Source of the DNA: Candidatus Poseidoniaceae archaeon
Lineage (GTDB): Archaea; Thermoplasmatota; Poseidoniia; Poseidoniales; Poseidoniaceae
DNA: 64,000 nt
Assembly (NCBI GenBank): GCA_949372875.1
Contig: CASIAW010000001.1
Span: 310,001 to 374,000, forward strand
Direction of reading: 5' to 3'
Of this stretch, positions 10,502 to 18,643 are shown piece after piece. Made by a program: the position numbers and the translations under genes. Position 1 is the stretch's first letter. The number at the start of each line of letters is the position of its first letter. The notes under the pieces are model-generated. The model made no database searches, had not been told where the DNA came from, and worked only from the letters and a program-made list of their open reading frames with translations.

Positions 10502-10630
10502 AGTGTGCTTTGGTCGACGCCATCACATAATCCCATCGCGTCTGCATTCAGACAGTTCGCCCTCTCACCTCGTTTCAAAGGGGATGCTTCAAAGACCGTC
10601 TCCCTAGCCACGAGTTATAGGAATGAACCT

Positions 10631-11296
10631 ATGGTGAGTGAAATGAATTTTCTCGGACTCTGTTTGCTAACCCTTTGGCTTTACTTACCTGGATTTTTAG
10701 CCAACACGTTTGCGATGATGTGGGGTAAATGGCTACCAAAGACAGGATATGGACCCTGGCCGATAGATGGGGGGAGGACGCTCAGTGATGGAAAGAGAAT
10801 CCTTGGCGATGGAAAAACATGGAATGGCTTGATAGGCGGTTCACTCACCTCAGGCGTTCTAAGCATGCTGATTGTAGCGTCACTGGGAGAGATTCCTTCT
10901 GCAAATGCTGCTATCGGAGAAAGTGGGATATTCGCACACCCGTTACAGGGAGCAGAAGGTGCTTGGTTTTCCATTGGCGGGGATATGCTCACAGCATTTA
11001 TCCTCGGTAGTTTCCTCGGTTTCTTTTGTCTTGTGGGTGACAGCACTGGCTCTTTTGTCAAGCGTAGAAGAGGCCTTAAACGAGAAGGTGACATCTCATC
11101 GAAAGCACCACTGCTGGATACACTTCCATTTGCCATTATGGTATTCTTAGCAGGCCAAATCTTTCTGGGAACCTCAATTCTCGCCGACTCAGAATTGATA
11201 CTGCCCATGGTGGCACTGGTTGTTTTCACACCCGTCTTGCATCGATCATTCAATCTGCTTGGATACAAGATTGGATGGAAAGACGTCCCATATTGA
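10631..11296 (+). CDS. carS: CDP-archaeol synthase
   Basis: CarS (DUF46 family) transfers CMP from CTP to digeranylgeranylglyceryl phosphate, activating archaeal ether lipid for head-group addition in the membrane. The protein has 221 residues with several hydrophobic segments. It carries the family signature: a Pro-Ile-Asp-Gly-Gly turn at 44-48, DGKR at 53-56 and GDGKTW at 59-64. The start is set at the ATG at 10631. The frame stays open further upstream, but that part overlaps the divergent purD start and does not look like the family. An ATG four codons later is a second option. This gene is the clearest single marker that the genome is archaeal. Confidence 0.92.
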   Translation: MVSEMNFLGLCLLTLWLYLPGFLANTFAMMWGKWLPKTGYGPWPIDGGRTLSDGKRILGDGKTWNGLIGGSLTSGVLSMLIVASLGEIPSANAAIGESGIFAHPLQGAEGAWFSIGGDMLTAFILGSFLGFFCLVGDSTGSFVKRRRGLKREGDISSKAPLLDTLPFAIMVFLAGQIFLGTSILADSELILPMVALVVFTPVLHRSFNLLGYKIGWKDVPY

Positions 11297-11330
11297 ATTC
11301 GGAGAGAAGCCTATAATGTGGGCTCATTCT

Positions 11331-11336
11331 AGAGGT
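11331..11336 (+). promoter_or_regulatory. Ribosome binding site (AGAGGT), with TATA-like box upstream
   Basis: AGAGGT lies 4 bases before the ATG at 11341. A TATA-like CTATAATG sits at 11311-11318. With the usual archaeal spacing the transcript would start at or just before the ATG, so the box and the ribosome binding site compete as explanations. Confidence 0.35.
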
Positions 11337-11340
11337 ATAC

Positions 11341-12987
11341 ATGCGAACCGCTGTCTGCTTTACTCTTCTCCTGATTCTAACATCGATGAGCGCTCTTTCG
11401 GGCGTTCATGCTGAGCCTCCAACAAACGGTGAAAATACGCTCATTAATGCCGATGAAACGTGGAGTGGGAGCCACGCCATGAACGGTGATGTCATTGTTA
11501 AAAACGGTTCAACTTTAACTATTGAAGGGGACGTTACCGTCGCCACAAACAGCCATATCACTGTGGAAGAGGGAGCTTCGCTCTCATTAACTGGTTCACT
11601 CATCGGTGAAGAACTCGATTCGGGACTTGTAATATTGAACGACACCCAACTGCACTTGAATTTTGGCGATTTGGCTGAAAACGGACAATTGCGAGTCGAT
11701 TTTGACCAAACGATTCCTTCTTCGGCAATATTCAACATGACTATTGGAGAGGAAACAAGCGATGCTGCCGGACAGGACCACATATTCATTGATGTGCCTT
11801 TGGATGGAACTGACTTGGTTGCCAATTTCAATATATATTATGCTTTTGAAATTCAAATTATATCAATCCAAGCACTTCACACAGGAAGTGCACAATCGCC
11901 AATACTTCTTGCCAGTGAATTGAATCAAACGAATGCAAGCCTCGTTTGGAACAGTGCTTCGTTTGAACTCGAAGTATTCGGGACTCTACTCCTCAATGAT
12001 GCAACAATCTATGGGGCAGACTTGACCTGTCACCATGTCTGCTCAGTTGAATCAAGCACCTTAATCGGAAGTGCACCAATCAATGTAAATGATGCAGCAA
12101 GTATCGTTGTAAATTCCAGTTCAATTCTTGGAAGTCGCACAGATGAAGACATCATTGTCCATGACCTTGCTGAAATTATCTACACGGATAACCAAGGCAC
12201 TGGAGGATATACCGATGGTTGGATTCGTTTGCTTTCTCAACGCCAAATCCAAACCAATTCCGCCAACATTACAGTTCACCAAACTGGAATTGGCTATGGC
12301 AATTCAACTCGAGACGACATAACCAATTCAAACGGAGTCATCGATATCGGTGGTAGTGAATGGAAGAGGATTGTCGAGTGGGTTGACCAAAACGGAGTCT
12401 ATCATGCTGAAGAAGGTGAATTGACGTTAACACTCAGTTCGGGATGGGGTAATTTTGCCACAACAGTTCCTGCACCACATTCGCCAACTGCAGTCATCAA
12501 TGTCCCATTACCATACATCGAAGTGGTTTCCATAGATGCTGAAGATACAACAGCTGAAGTGAATAAAAAGATTGGTGCAATGGTTACTGTGCGAAATACC
12601 GGCACTGCTGCAGCAACCGTCAACATCTGGTGTTATGTCGGTCAGAACCTTACTGAAACCACTGCTTTGACGACCTCTTTAGTGCCCGGTGAGGAAAAAG
12701 AATTGCCTGTCTCTTGGTGGGCAAACACGGATGGGGGTCAAATTCTCAACTGCCGAACACTTATTCCGAACATATTGACTTCAATCGCTGACGATATTAC
12801 CAATGTCGAAGGCGGAAATTCTCAAGAAGTCGGATGGTATATCGGTGAAGAGACCGAGGATCAACCGTTCATCATCTATGGAGTCCTTGTCATACTCATT
12901 GTCTGTGGAAGCGTTATCGTAGCCCGAAACGCAGCCAAAAGAATCTCAGACAGTGATGTCGCAGAAGTCTTTGAAGATGATGCTTAA
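11341..12987 (+). CDS. Secreted, C-terminally anchored surface protein
   Basis: The 548-residue protein has a clear signal peptide (about residues 1-25, ending in VHA). A Gly/Asn-rich repetitive stretch (about 30-90) follows, with the rhythm of right-handed beta-helix or polymer-forming domains. The middle is beta-rich, and a CARDB-like adhesion domain lies at about 385-480, opening with an AEVNKKIGAMVTVRNTG-type strand pair. A single transmembrane helix near 517-535 precedes a short basic-then-acidic tail. The protein would therefore be anchored in the membrane with its bulk outside the cell. Many N-x-S/T sites make it a plausible AglB substrate. The specific function is unknown. Confidence 0.75.
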   Translation: MRTAVCFTLLLILTSMSALSGVHAEPPTNGENTLINADETWSGSHAMNGDVIVKNGSTLTIEGDVTVATNSHITVEEGASLSLTGSLIGEELDSGLVILNDTQLHLNFGDLAENGQLRVDFDQTIPSSAIFNMTIGEETSDAAGQDHIFIDVPLDGTDLVANFNIYYAFEIQIISIQALHTGSAQSPILLASELNQTNASLVWNSASFELEVFGTLLLNDATIYGADLTCHHVCSVESSTLIGSAPINVNDAASIVVNSSSILGSRTDEDIIVHDLAEIIYTDNQGTGGYTDGWIRLLSQRQIQTNSANITVHQTGIGYGNSTRDDITNSNGVIDIGGSEWKRIVEWVDQNGVYHAEEGELTLTLSSGWGNFATTVPAPHSPTAVINVPLPYIEVVSIDAEDTTAEVNKKIGAMVTVRNTGTAAATVNIWCYVGQNLTETTALTTSLVPGEEKELPVSWWANTDGGQILNCRTLIPNILTSIADDITNVEGGNSQEVGWYIGEETEDQPFIIYGVLVILIVCGSVIVARNAAKRISDSDVAEVFEDDA

Positions 12988-13000
12988 GAGTGAAACGATA

Positions 13001-14218
13001 TCAAGCAGTGCATGGCTTCATTTCGGAACTTGACTCTTCACTATCAAAGTTGAGTTCCCAAGCATTGTCGCTAATGGTTACGCCGTTACCGGGTGAGGCA
13101 TCATTCATGGTTGAGTGGAACTCATTGGTCACAATTATTTGGAAATTGTAACACCCATCATCTTCGAAAAATTCGTCTCTTTCAATGAACTCATACAATT
13201 CATTTTGGTCCAGAGTATTCCCTGGCATAGCTAACCAGCCATTTGTACTACCAAAGTCAGCCAAATTGCTTGACGTCGGGGTCCATGTTGCAGAAAGGCC
13301 ATCGACATCAATTATCGCAGACTCATACGTTTGAGAGCCATCTTGAAGGATTTTCAATTGGATGGTGTAATCAGATGAAATCGGTAAGCGCTTTTGAGAG
13401 GTGCTCGTCATATCATGTTCCCCTCCGTCACTTGCAGCAGCAGTACTGGAGAACATTCCGACTAATGCCTCAACGGTTACGCCAACAACAAGTGTGTCGC
13501 CATCCTCGGTTGTATCAGTTCGCATTATCAACTTAGCAGCAGAGTTTTCCACTTCTCGATTGAGGAGCGTTGGAGATATATCTACGGTTGTAGAATCACC
13601 GCTGTTTGAGGCAACACGTATTGAATAAGAGTTTACTGTACTCAAGAGGTGATTTTGTGAGTTCCCCATAAATATAGTAGCGAGCGGAACTGTGAATTTA
13701 CTTCGGTCATTACTCATATCTTTTGTTTCAGACCAAACAGACTCACCATCGAATAGAATTTCTGCAGATGCTGAAGAAAATGAACCTCGAACCACAAAAG
13801 ATAGCTCATCGCTGTCTTCATTTACAGCGATCTCGGAGACTCCAGGACTGCTTCCTAGTTCGAGTCCTGCAAGATAGGGTACACTCGTCAGTAGCAAATA
13901 TCCGACGGCGAGGGTGATTGTTTTTTGCCGGTCGATAGAATTCCAAACTAAGTAGAATGAACCTGCCATAATCCCTATGATGACGAGACCAAATGGTACT
14001 GGCCCTGTAATATCTTCAAACCAGTAATTATCCAAAAACCACATCAGGATAAAACCAAGCCCAGCTAATCCGAGTCCAATTGGATTTGCAGTGCTAAGGA
14101 AACTTTCGCCTTTTGGCATTGGAGACGCATCGACCACTTTAGTGACTTTTACAGTTACTTCTTCAGCATCGACAGTCTCGGTTTTTGTAGCATTGGCCTT
14201 GTCAAGTAATCCACCCAT
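13001..14218 (-). CDS. Membrane protein with large extracellular domain
   Basis: About 405 residues. A GTG six codons upstream (14236) is the only alternative start; the ATG at 14218 gives MGGLLDKAN. A short Thr/Val/Glu-rich cytoplasmic segment is followed by three closely spaced hydrophobic helices (about residues 42-115). The remaining 290 residues are beta-rich, with an acidic end and a final Cys, and probably lie outside the cell. No known domain was recognised. It is convergent with the preceding surface protein, with a 13-base gap, and lies downstream of another secreted protein on the same strand. The three genes may form a cell-surface cluster. Confidence 0.65.
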   Translation of the reverse strand: MGGLLDKANATKTETVDAEEVTVKVTKVVDASPMPKGESFLSTANPIGLGLAGLGFILMWFLDNYWFEDITGPVPFGLVIIGIMAGSFYLVWNSIDRQKTITLAVGYLLLTSVPYLAGLELGSSPGVSEIAVNEDSDELSFVVRGSFSSASAEILFDGESVWSETKDMSNDRSKFTVPLATIFMGNSQNHLLSTVNSYSIRVASNSGDSTTVDISPTLLNREVENSAAKLIMRTDTTEDGDTLVVGVTVEALVGMFSSTAAASDGGEHDMTSTSQKRLPISSDYTIQLKILQDGSQTYESAIIDVDGLSATWTPTSSNLADFGSTNGWLAMPGNTLDQNELYEFIERDEFFEDDGCYNFQIIVTNEFHSTMNDASPGNGVTISDNAWELNFDSEESSSEMKPCTA

Positions 14219-14318
14219 AGTAATCCCTGTTAACACAGCGTTTAAGGCAGGGGATTATCAAGGCGACCCCTCAAAGAGTCAATTAGAACCCTATTCTCAA
14301 AGGCCGTTACAAGAGCCG

Positions 14319-15248
14319 TCACAGGCCGGGTGCTGAATCATGCCAGACTACGTCCTCTTCGTCTTCACGGTCTTCTGTGAAACGACGACCTGCAGCAGCT
14401 GCGGCAAGAGCAATCATTGAGATGGCGGGAACGACTTCGAAACCTGGCAGATAAACACCACGGACGTAAACTGTAATCATTTGTGATTCACGGATACATC
14501 CACCGTTGTTACAAGCAAACTCTGATTCTGCGAAGAAGTCGAGAACGTGATAAGCATCGCTCCATCCTTGAGTCTTTGGAGTTCGAGCCATGACACGAAC
14601 TTTCGTTGCAGTAGGGATTGCATCGATCTGAACCTTAACCGCTGGCAAGTTGATTGTGAAACCGGCTTCTTCAAGATTTTCACGGCTGGATTCGGTAATA
14701 CCCACCTTCATGAAGTCAATTTGGTTTCCAAGATTGTAAACTTTGAACTCGAAGTTCTTGTCTTTCTTTGGCATCAGTTGAACAAATGGTTCGACTGCTT
14801 CAACTTGAACCAAAGAGTATTGCATGATGTTGACAATCATGTTGTTTTGGGATGAAGCGGTATTAATTGGAGGGAGGGAGTTAATCTCTTGGACGGTTGC
14901 AGAAACTGAGAGCGTCCTACTTTGCATGACCATGTAAGGCGTGGCACGAACGGAGATTTGGAAATCCACTTCAGAGTTACCACCGATGTACATGTCACCA
15001 GGAGCAGCAGTTGCTAAGCCGTCGCTGGTAACGAGAATACTGATTTTTTCTTGGTAAGTCGTTGGATTGTTTGCAGTACAAGTCGTGAAACCGTTGTAAG
15101 TTGAACCTGGCTTCACTTCAATGTTGATTGAAATAGGAGCGCATGAGAGGGAGATAGCCGCAGTTGGTGTCTGTGCAGCCGCAGGAACAGCAACAAGCAA
15201 TACAGAGCAGAGGTAAAGGCCAAGTAAGAACAGAGAGCGCTTCAACAT
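14319..15248 (-). CDS. Secreted protein with PGF-type C-terminal sorting-like signal
   Basis: The protein has about 309 residues. The ATG at 15248 follows an AGGTGA ribosome binding site 5 bases upstream, which decides against the GTG at 15257. Residues 1-28 form a signal peptide ending in AAAQ. The body is beta-rich with paired Cys residues (SLSCAP and TTCTAN near the N-terminus, ACNNGGC near the C-terminus), likely an Ig-like or NEW3-like fold. Near the C-terminus a Pro-Gly-Phe motif leads into a hydrophobic helix and a Gly-Arg-Arg stop, resembling archaeosortase PGF-CTERM signals. An unusual acidic tail of about 20 residues follows the arginines. No enzymatic function was recognised. Confidence 0.7.
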   Translation of the reverse strand: MLKRSLFLLGLYLCSVLLVAVPAAAQTPTAAISLSCAPISINIEVKPGSTYNGFTTCTANNPTTYQEKISILVTSDGLATAAPGDMYIGGNSEVDFQISVRATPYMVMQSRTLSVSATVQEINSLPPINTASSQNNMIVNIMQYSLVQVEAVEPFVQLMPKKDKNFEFKVYNLGNQIDFMKVGITESSRENLEEAGFTINLPAVKVQIDAIPTATKVRVMARTPKTQGWSDAYHVLDFFAESEFACNNGGCIRESQMITVYVRGVYLPGFEVVPAISMIALAAAAAGRRFTEDREDEEDVVWHDSAPGL

Positions 15249-15344
15249 ACAGGTCACCTAGTAGTCTACCCCAGTAATGAGACCCTCATAACCATTGCGC
15301 CATAGTGGTTCTAAAAAACGCCTACGTGGACCTCAAAATAAAAG

Positions 15345-15418
15345 TGGGCCCGAAGGGACTTGAACCCCTGACCCCCCGGTTATGAGCCGGGTGCTCTAAC
15401 CGACTAAGCTACGGGCCC
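15345..15418 (-). tRNA. tRNA-Met (CAT)
   Basis: A full cloverleaf reads on the minus strand. The acceptor stem pairs GGGCCCG with CGGGCCC, the anticodon stem is CCCGG/CCGGG around loop CTCATAA, and the T arm carries TTCAAGT. The discriminator base is A, and CCA is not encoded. The lack of the GGG/CCC anticodon-stem triplet of initiators suggests an elongator. A tRNA-Ile with a modified CAT anticodon cannot be excluded. Confidence 0.9.
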
Positions 15419-15439
15419 TGCGCCAAGGGAATGGGCGCA
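15419..15439. other. 6-bp perfect hairpin abutting tRNA-Met
   Basis: TGCGCC and GGCGCA pair perfectly around a 9-base loop, directly next to the 5' end of the tRNA and 21 bases after the stop of the HD protein gene. It may be a processing or termination structure between the two. No U-tract follows. Confidence 0.3.
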
Positions 15440-15460
15440 AGACAAGAACTTACCTCTGCG

Positions 15461-16804
15461 TCATTCAAACTGAGCGAGTGATGACTGCGAAGGTTTTACC
15501 CATTCACGCACACTGATTTCAAGCTCATCACGGATTTCATCTGGAACAAATATGAGGGCTCTCTCGTTGGGCTGTGTGAGTGAACGGACCAAGGGCGAAT
15601 GGTCTGCAGCATCCCGCCCATCTTCAATCAAAATCCCTTGCTCATATGGCATGTAGCCACGCTTGGAGATTCGAGCGGTAATCACGTCAATAGCCGGATT
15701 GTATCCAGCCTCTTTCACGAAAGATTCCAATCTTGGTAAGACAACATCAACCATTTCTGTAGAAAGCCCTTCGATTCGCAAGGATTTGTGGAAGCCTCGG
15801 CGCGAAAGTAAGCGCATCGCATAGTGGGCCAACACTTTGTCCTCATGTTCAGCCCATTCTGGAAGCGCCACTCGAATGTGTGCATCATTCAAGGCAGCGT
15901 ATCCTTTCGCGTCAAGTGATTCATTCAACAGCATATTTCCCAATGGTGCTGAAAGTTCCAGTTGACCTTCTTGAGCGAGGGCACGAGCACGAGAAAGCAT
16001 TCTGACCAGATAATTTTGAGTCAACATGTTGACTTTGTGAAAATAGACTTGGTGATACATGTGGTAACGGGTAACGAGATATGCTTCAATTGCAGGTAAC
16101 CCCCAAGATTTAACGAAGAAGTGGCCTTCTTCGTTTACTCTAAGTGCTCGAATAACTCGAGCAATGTCAAAACCGCCAATTTGTGCACCAGTATTCGCTT
16201 GGTCCCGAACCATGTAATCCATGCGATCAACATCCAATTGACTCGAAACAATTTCTTTCATGTATGGAGGAATAGGGACTCCATCATGCTCAGAATCTCC
16301 GTCAAGAAGAGCAAACAATCTGTCGCGCCTCTCTGGACCGAGAACTCCAAGCAGGGCAACACCAATTTCAGTGTCTTCGGACTCCAACAAGACTCGGCCC
16401 CAGTGCTCGTGCGAGTGATAGGTCGCAAAGACTTCGGGAGTTTCGAGAAGGTGGGAAAAAGGTGGATGACCGACGTCGTGAAGCAATGCTGCTAACTGAA
16501 TCAGTTCACTGTCCTCGTCGGAAACGAGGTCCGGCTGAACTTCATTCAACGAGGAAATCAAAGTGCCCGCAAGATGGTATGCACCCAAAGAATGTGAAAA
16601 ACGGTTATGATTGGCAGCAGGAAAAACATACTCACATGTTGAAAGTTGCTGGATGGAGCGAAGACGTTGGAATTCACGTGTATCGATAATCTGGGCATGA
16701 CTTGCTGGAACGAAAATGTCCTTGTGAATCTCATCACGAATCACACGGTCACGCATGGCCATCCCCATCAAGCGGTCTACTTTTCCATTAAAAAGGCCCC
16801 GCAC
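15461..16804 (-). CDS. HD-domain phosphohydrolase (SAMHD1/YwfO-like)
   Basis: Probable metal-dependent nucleotide phosphohydrolase of the HD superfamily, related to dGTPase/SAMHD1-type proteins. The family layout is clear: an N-terminal DTREFQRLR stretch, a metal His in NRFSHSLG, the HD doublet in LLHDVGHPPFSH, and a downstream VDRMDYMVRD segment that supplies the last metal Asp. The length (447 residues if the GTG at 16804 is used) fits the family. ATGs at 16768, 16762 and 16756 are equally good starts and would shorten it by 12 to 16 residues. The gene is divergent from the OB-fold protein gene. Substrate is not deducible from sequence. Confidence 0.85.
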   Translation of the reverse strand: MRGLFNGKVDRLMGMAMRDRVIRDEIHKDIFVPASHAQIIDTREFQRLRSIQQLSTCEYVFPAANHNRFSHSLGAYHLAGTLISSLNEVQPDLVSDEDSELIQLAALLHDVGHPPFSHLLETPEVFATYHSHEHWGRVLLESEDTEIGVALLGVLGPERRDRLFALLDGDSEHDGVPIPPYMKEIVSSQLDVDRMDYMVRDQANTGAQIGGFDIARVIRALRVNEEGHFFVKSWGLPAIEAYLVTRYHMYHQVYFHKVNMLTQNYLVRMLSRARALAQEGQLELSAPLGNMLLNESLDAKGYAALNDAHIRVALPEWAEHEDKVLAHYAMRLLSRRGFHKSLRIEGLSTEMVDVVLPRLESFVKEAGYNPAIDVITARISKRGYMPYEQGILIEDGRDAADHSPLVRSLTQPNERALIFVPDEIRDELEISVREWVKPSQSSLAQFE

Positions 16805-16885
16805 GGCGAAAACATCGGTAAACCCGTATTTCGTGACGGAATGATGGATGGCAATACCTAAGCACGGGACGGATGTGAAGCAACT

Positions 16886-18634
16886 ATGGCGGATGCTCTC
16901 AAGGACATTATGCTAAAAATTACGGATGACAATCCTGCGACACGAGGACAGAAATTATGGGTCATGTTTGCCCTGTCCTTATTCTTGGTTGCTACACTAA
17001 ACTGGTATGCCATGGTTCGAGAACCTCAAGTGGTTGATGTCGAAGATTTGATTCAATACAAAAATGAGGTTGTTTTGGTTGAAGGTGAAGTCATCTCATG
17101 GATTGAGGACCGCTATGGAAACGGAGAAGACCGTGTCGATTTGGTCATCGAAGACGACACTGGTGTCATTCAAGTTCGATGGTATTCAACCGGTGAAATT
17201 CCGCCTATTGGAACGAATGTCACAGTCATGGGTGACGTCGTTGATTACAACGGACGCTTTTACATGCAGGCAACAGGCTCAGGAGCATTGTACTGGGAAC
17301 CTGAGGATTTACCATTACTTCAACGGGTTACGCTTACTGACCTAGCCATTGCTCCGGAAGACTATGTAGGGGAAATAGTCACAGTCAACGGATTCATCAG
17401 TGAATCTGTAAATCCAGATGCAACGTTTACAAGCGCCTATATTAGCGACGAAGCTCACCAGATGCAACTTCTCATTCAATCATCTCCTCGAGTATGGATT
17501 GAAGCTGATTCAAAAATTGAAGTGACTGGAATGATCGCTTATCAGGAAACCAGTTTGAGATGGGCGCTCATGACTCAAGGTCCGACCATTCTCCTCGACC
17601 GAAGCCATTCACCTCAAATCAAAATGCTCGAATGGGCTGGAGAATCGACATGGAGTTATGAATCAGGGAGCATGGTCTCCATGGCAGGTAAAGTATCCAT
17701 TACGAATGGTCAATGGACACTTTCTGGACCGAACGGTAACGAAATTTGTATTCTGCCGACTGACGAAGATGCTTCAAACGCCCAAACAGAAGGATATAAT
17801 GATTCAACGTATGAAACAGTAGGTCGCTTATTGTGGAACGATGGTCGGAGCATGTGGTGCATTGATGCGAACAACGGAAATGGAACGAACCTTATCGACC
17901 CAATGTCGGCTATGTCTATGCAGGCAATGCTTTCATCAAATCCAGCCTCTATGCTGATGACACCTGATAAAATATACACGCTCAGCACCTATATGCAATA
18001 TTCATTCGAACCGCTGGATACTGAAGGTTACTTTGTAGACAGCCAAACGTATTCTTTCGGACAAACACGGGTAGCAATGACCTTCCCATCCACACGAACC
18101 GAATGGATCGAAGCAGGACAAGGACTCGTTGCCAATGTTACCGTTTCATGGGATGATGAAAAAATGATGATGCGTCTCATGGTTGACACCTACCAACTTG
18201 TAGGAGAACCTGCGGCACCTGAACAACTTCTTTGGGATGCTGGAGCAACACAATGGGGATATTCTCAGAATAAGTTTGTCCTCATCGACGGGAAAGCGGC
18301 GATGCATGACGACGGTTGGTATCTTGAACGCCCTGGTTCAGAACAATCGATCAAACTCAATGTTCGGCTCAATGCTATAGGTACGGACTCACTTCACGAG
18401 AATCAATCGCTCACATGGAGCGGTCGACTTCGACAAATAGAACATCCAACAGACTTAGCACTCGTATTCTCGCTCGATGAAGCAGATGCATTGGATGCTG
18501 ATGGGGACCGTCTTGCAGACAGTTTTGAAGACGCAACAGGTTTCAATTCCAATACTGAAGATTCAGATGGAGACGGAATTAACGACCGGGAAGAAATGGA
18601 AAACGGAACGGGACCAAATAACGATAATTCCTGA
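16886..18634 (+). CDS. Membrane-anchored extracellular OB-fold protein with calcium-binding tail
   Basis: The 582-residue protein has one N-terminal membrane helix (about 24-43), so the rest should face outside. Residues 53-135 form an OB-fold of the tRNA_anti/replication-protein kind: a VLVEGEV strand, a DDTGVIQVRW strand pair and a final V-M-G-D-V strand. A second such unit spans about 150-235, and weaker copies may follow near 250 and 455. The C-terminus has two DxDGD calcium loops (DADGDR and DSDGDG) of thrombospondin type-3 form. OB-folds normally bind nucleic acid or sugars; an external location is unusual. It is followed 9 bases later by the TctA-family gene, suggesting co-transcription. 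Ligand unknown. Confidence 0.7.
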   Translation: MADALKDIMLKITDDNPATRGQKLWVMFALSLFLVATLNWYAMVREPQVVDVEDLIQYKNEVVLVEGEVISWIEDRYGNGEDRVDLVIEDDTGVIQVRWYSTGEIPPIGTNVTVMGDVVDYNGRFYMQATGSGALYWEPEDLPLLQRVTLTDLAIAPEDYVGEIVTVNGFISESVNPDATFTSAYISDEAHQMQLLIQSSPRVWIEADSKIEVTGMIAYQETSLRWALMTQGPTILLDRSHSPQIKMLEWAGESTWSYESGSMVSMAGKVSITNGQWTLSGPNGNEICILPTDEDASNAQTEGYNDSTYETVGRLLWNDGRSMWCIDANNGNGTNLIDPMSAMSMQAMLSSNPASMLMTPDKIYTLSTYMQYSFEPLDTEGYFVDSQTYSFGQTRVAMTFPSTRTEWIEAGQGLVANVTVSWDDEKMMMRLMVDTYQLVGEPAAPEQLLWDAGATQWGYSQNKFVLIDGKAAMHDDGWYLERPGSEQSIKLNVRLNAIGTDSLHENQSLTWSGRLRQIEHPTDLALVFSLDEADALDADGDRLADSFEDATGFNSNTEDSDGDGINDREEMENGTGPNNDNS

Positions 18635-18643
18635 GGTGTGAAG

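Noticed and set aside
10020-10607. 195-codon plus-strand frame opposite purD
   Set aside because: It overlaps a clear purD and has a low-complexity Ser/Pro/Thr composition typical of an antisense frame.
10681-11268. 195-codon minus-strand frame opposite carS
   Set aside because: It overlaps carS with its conserved signature and shows no domain of its own.
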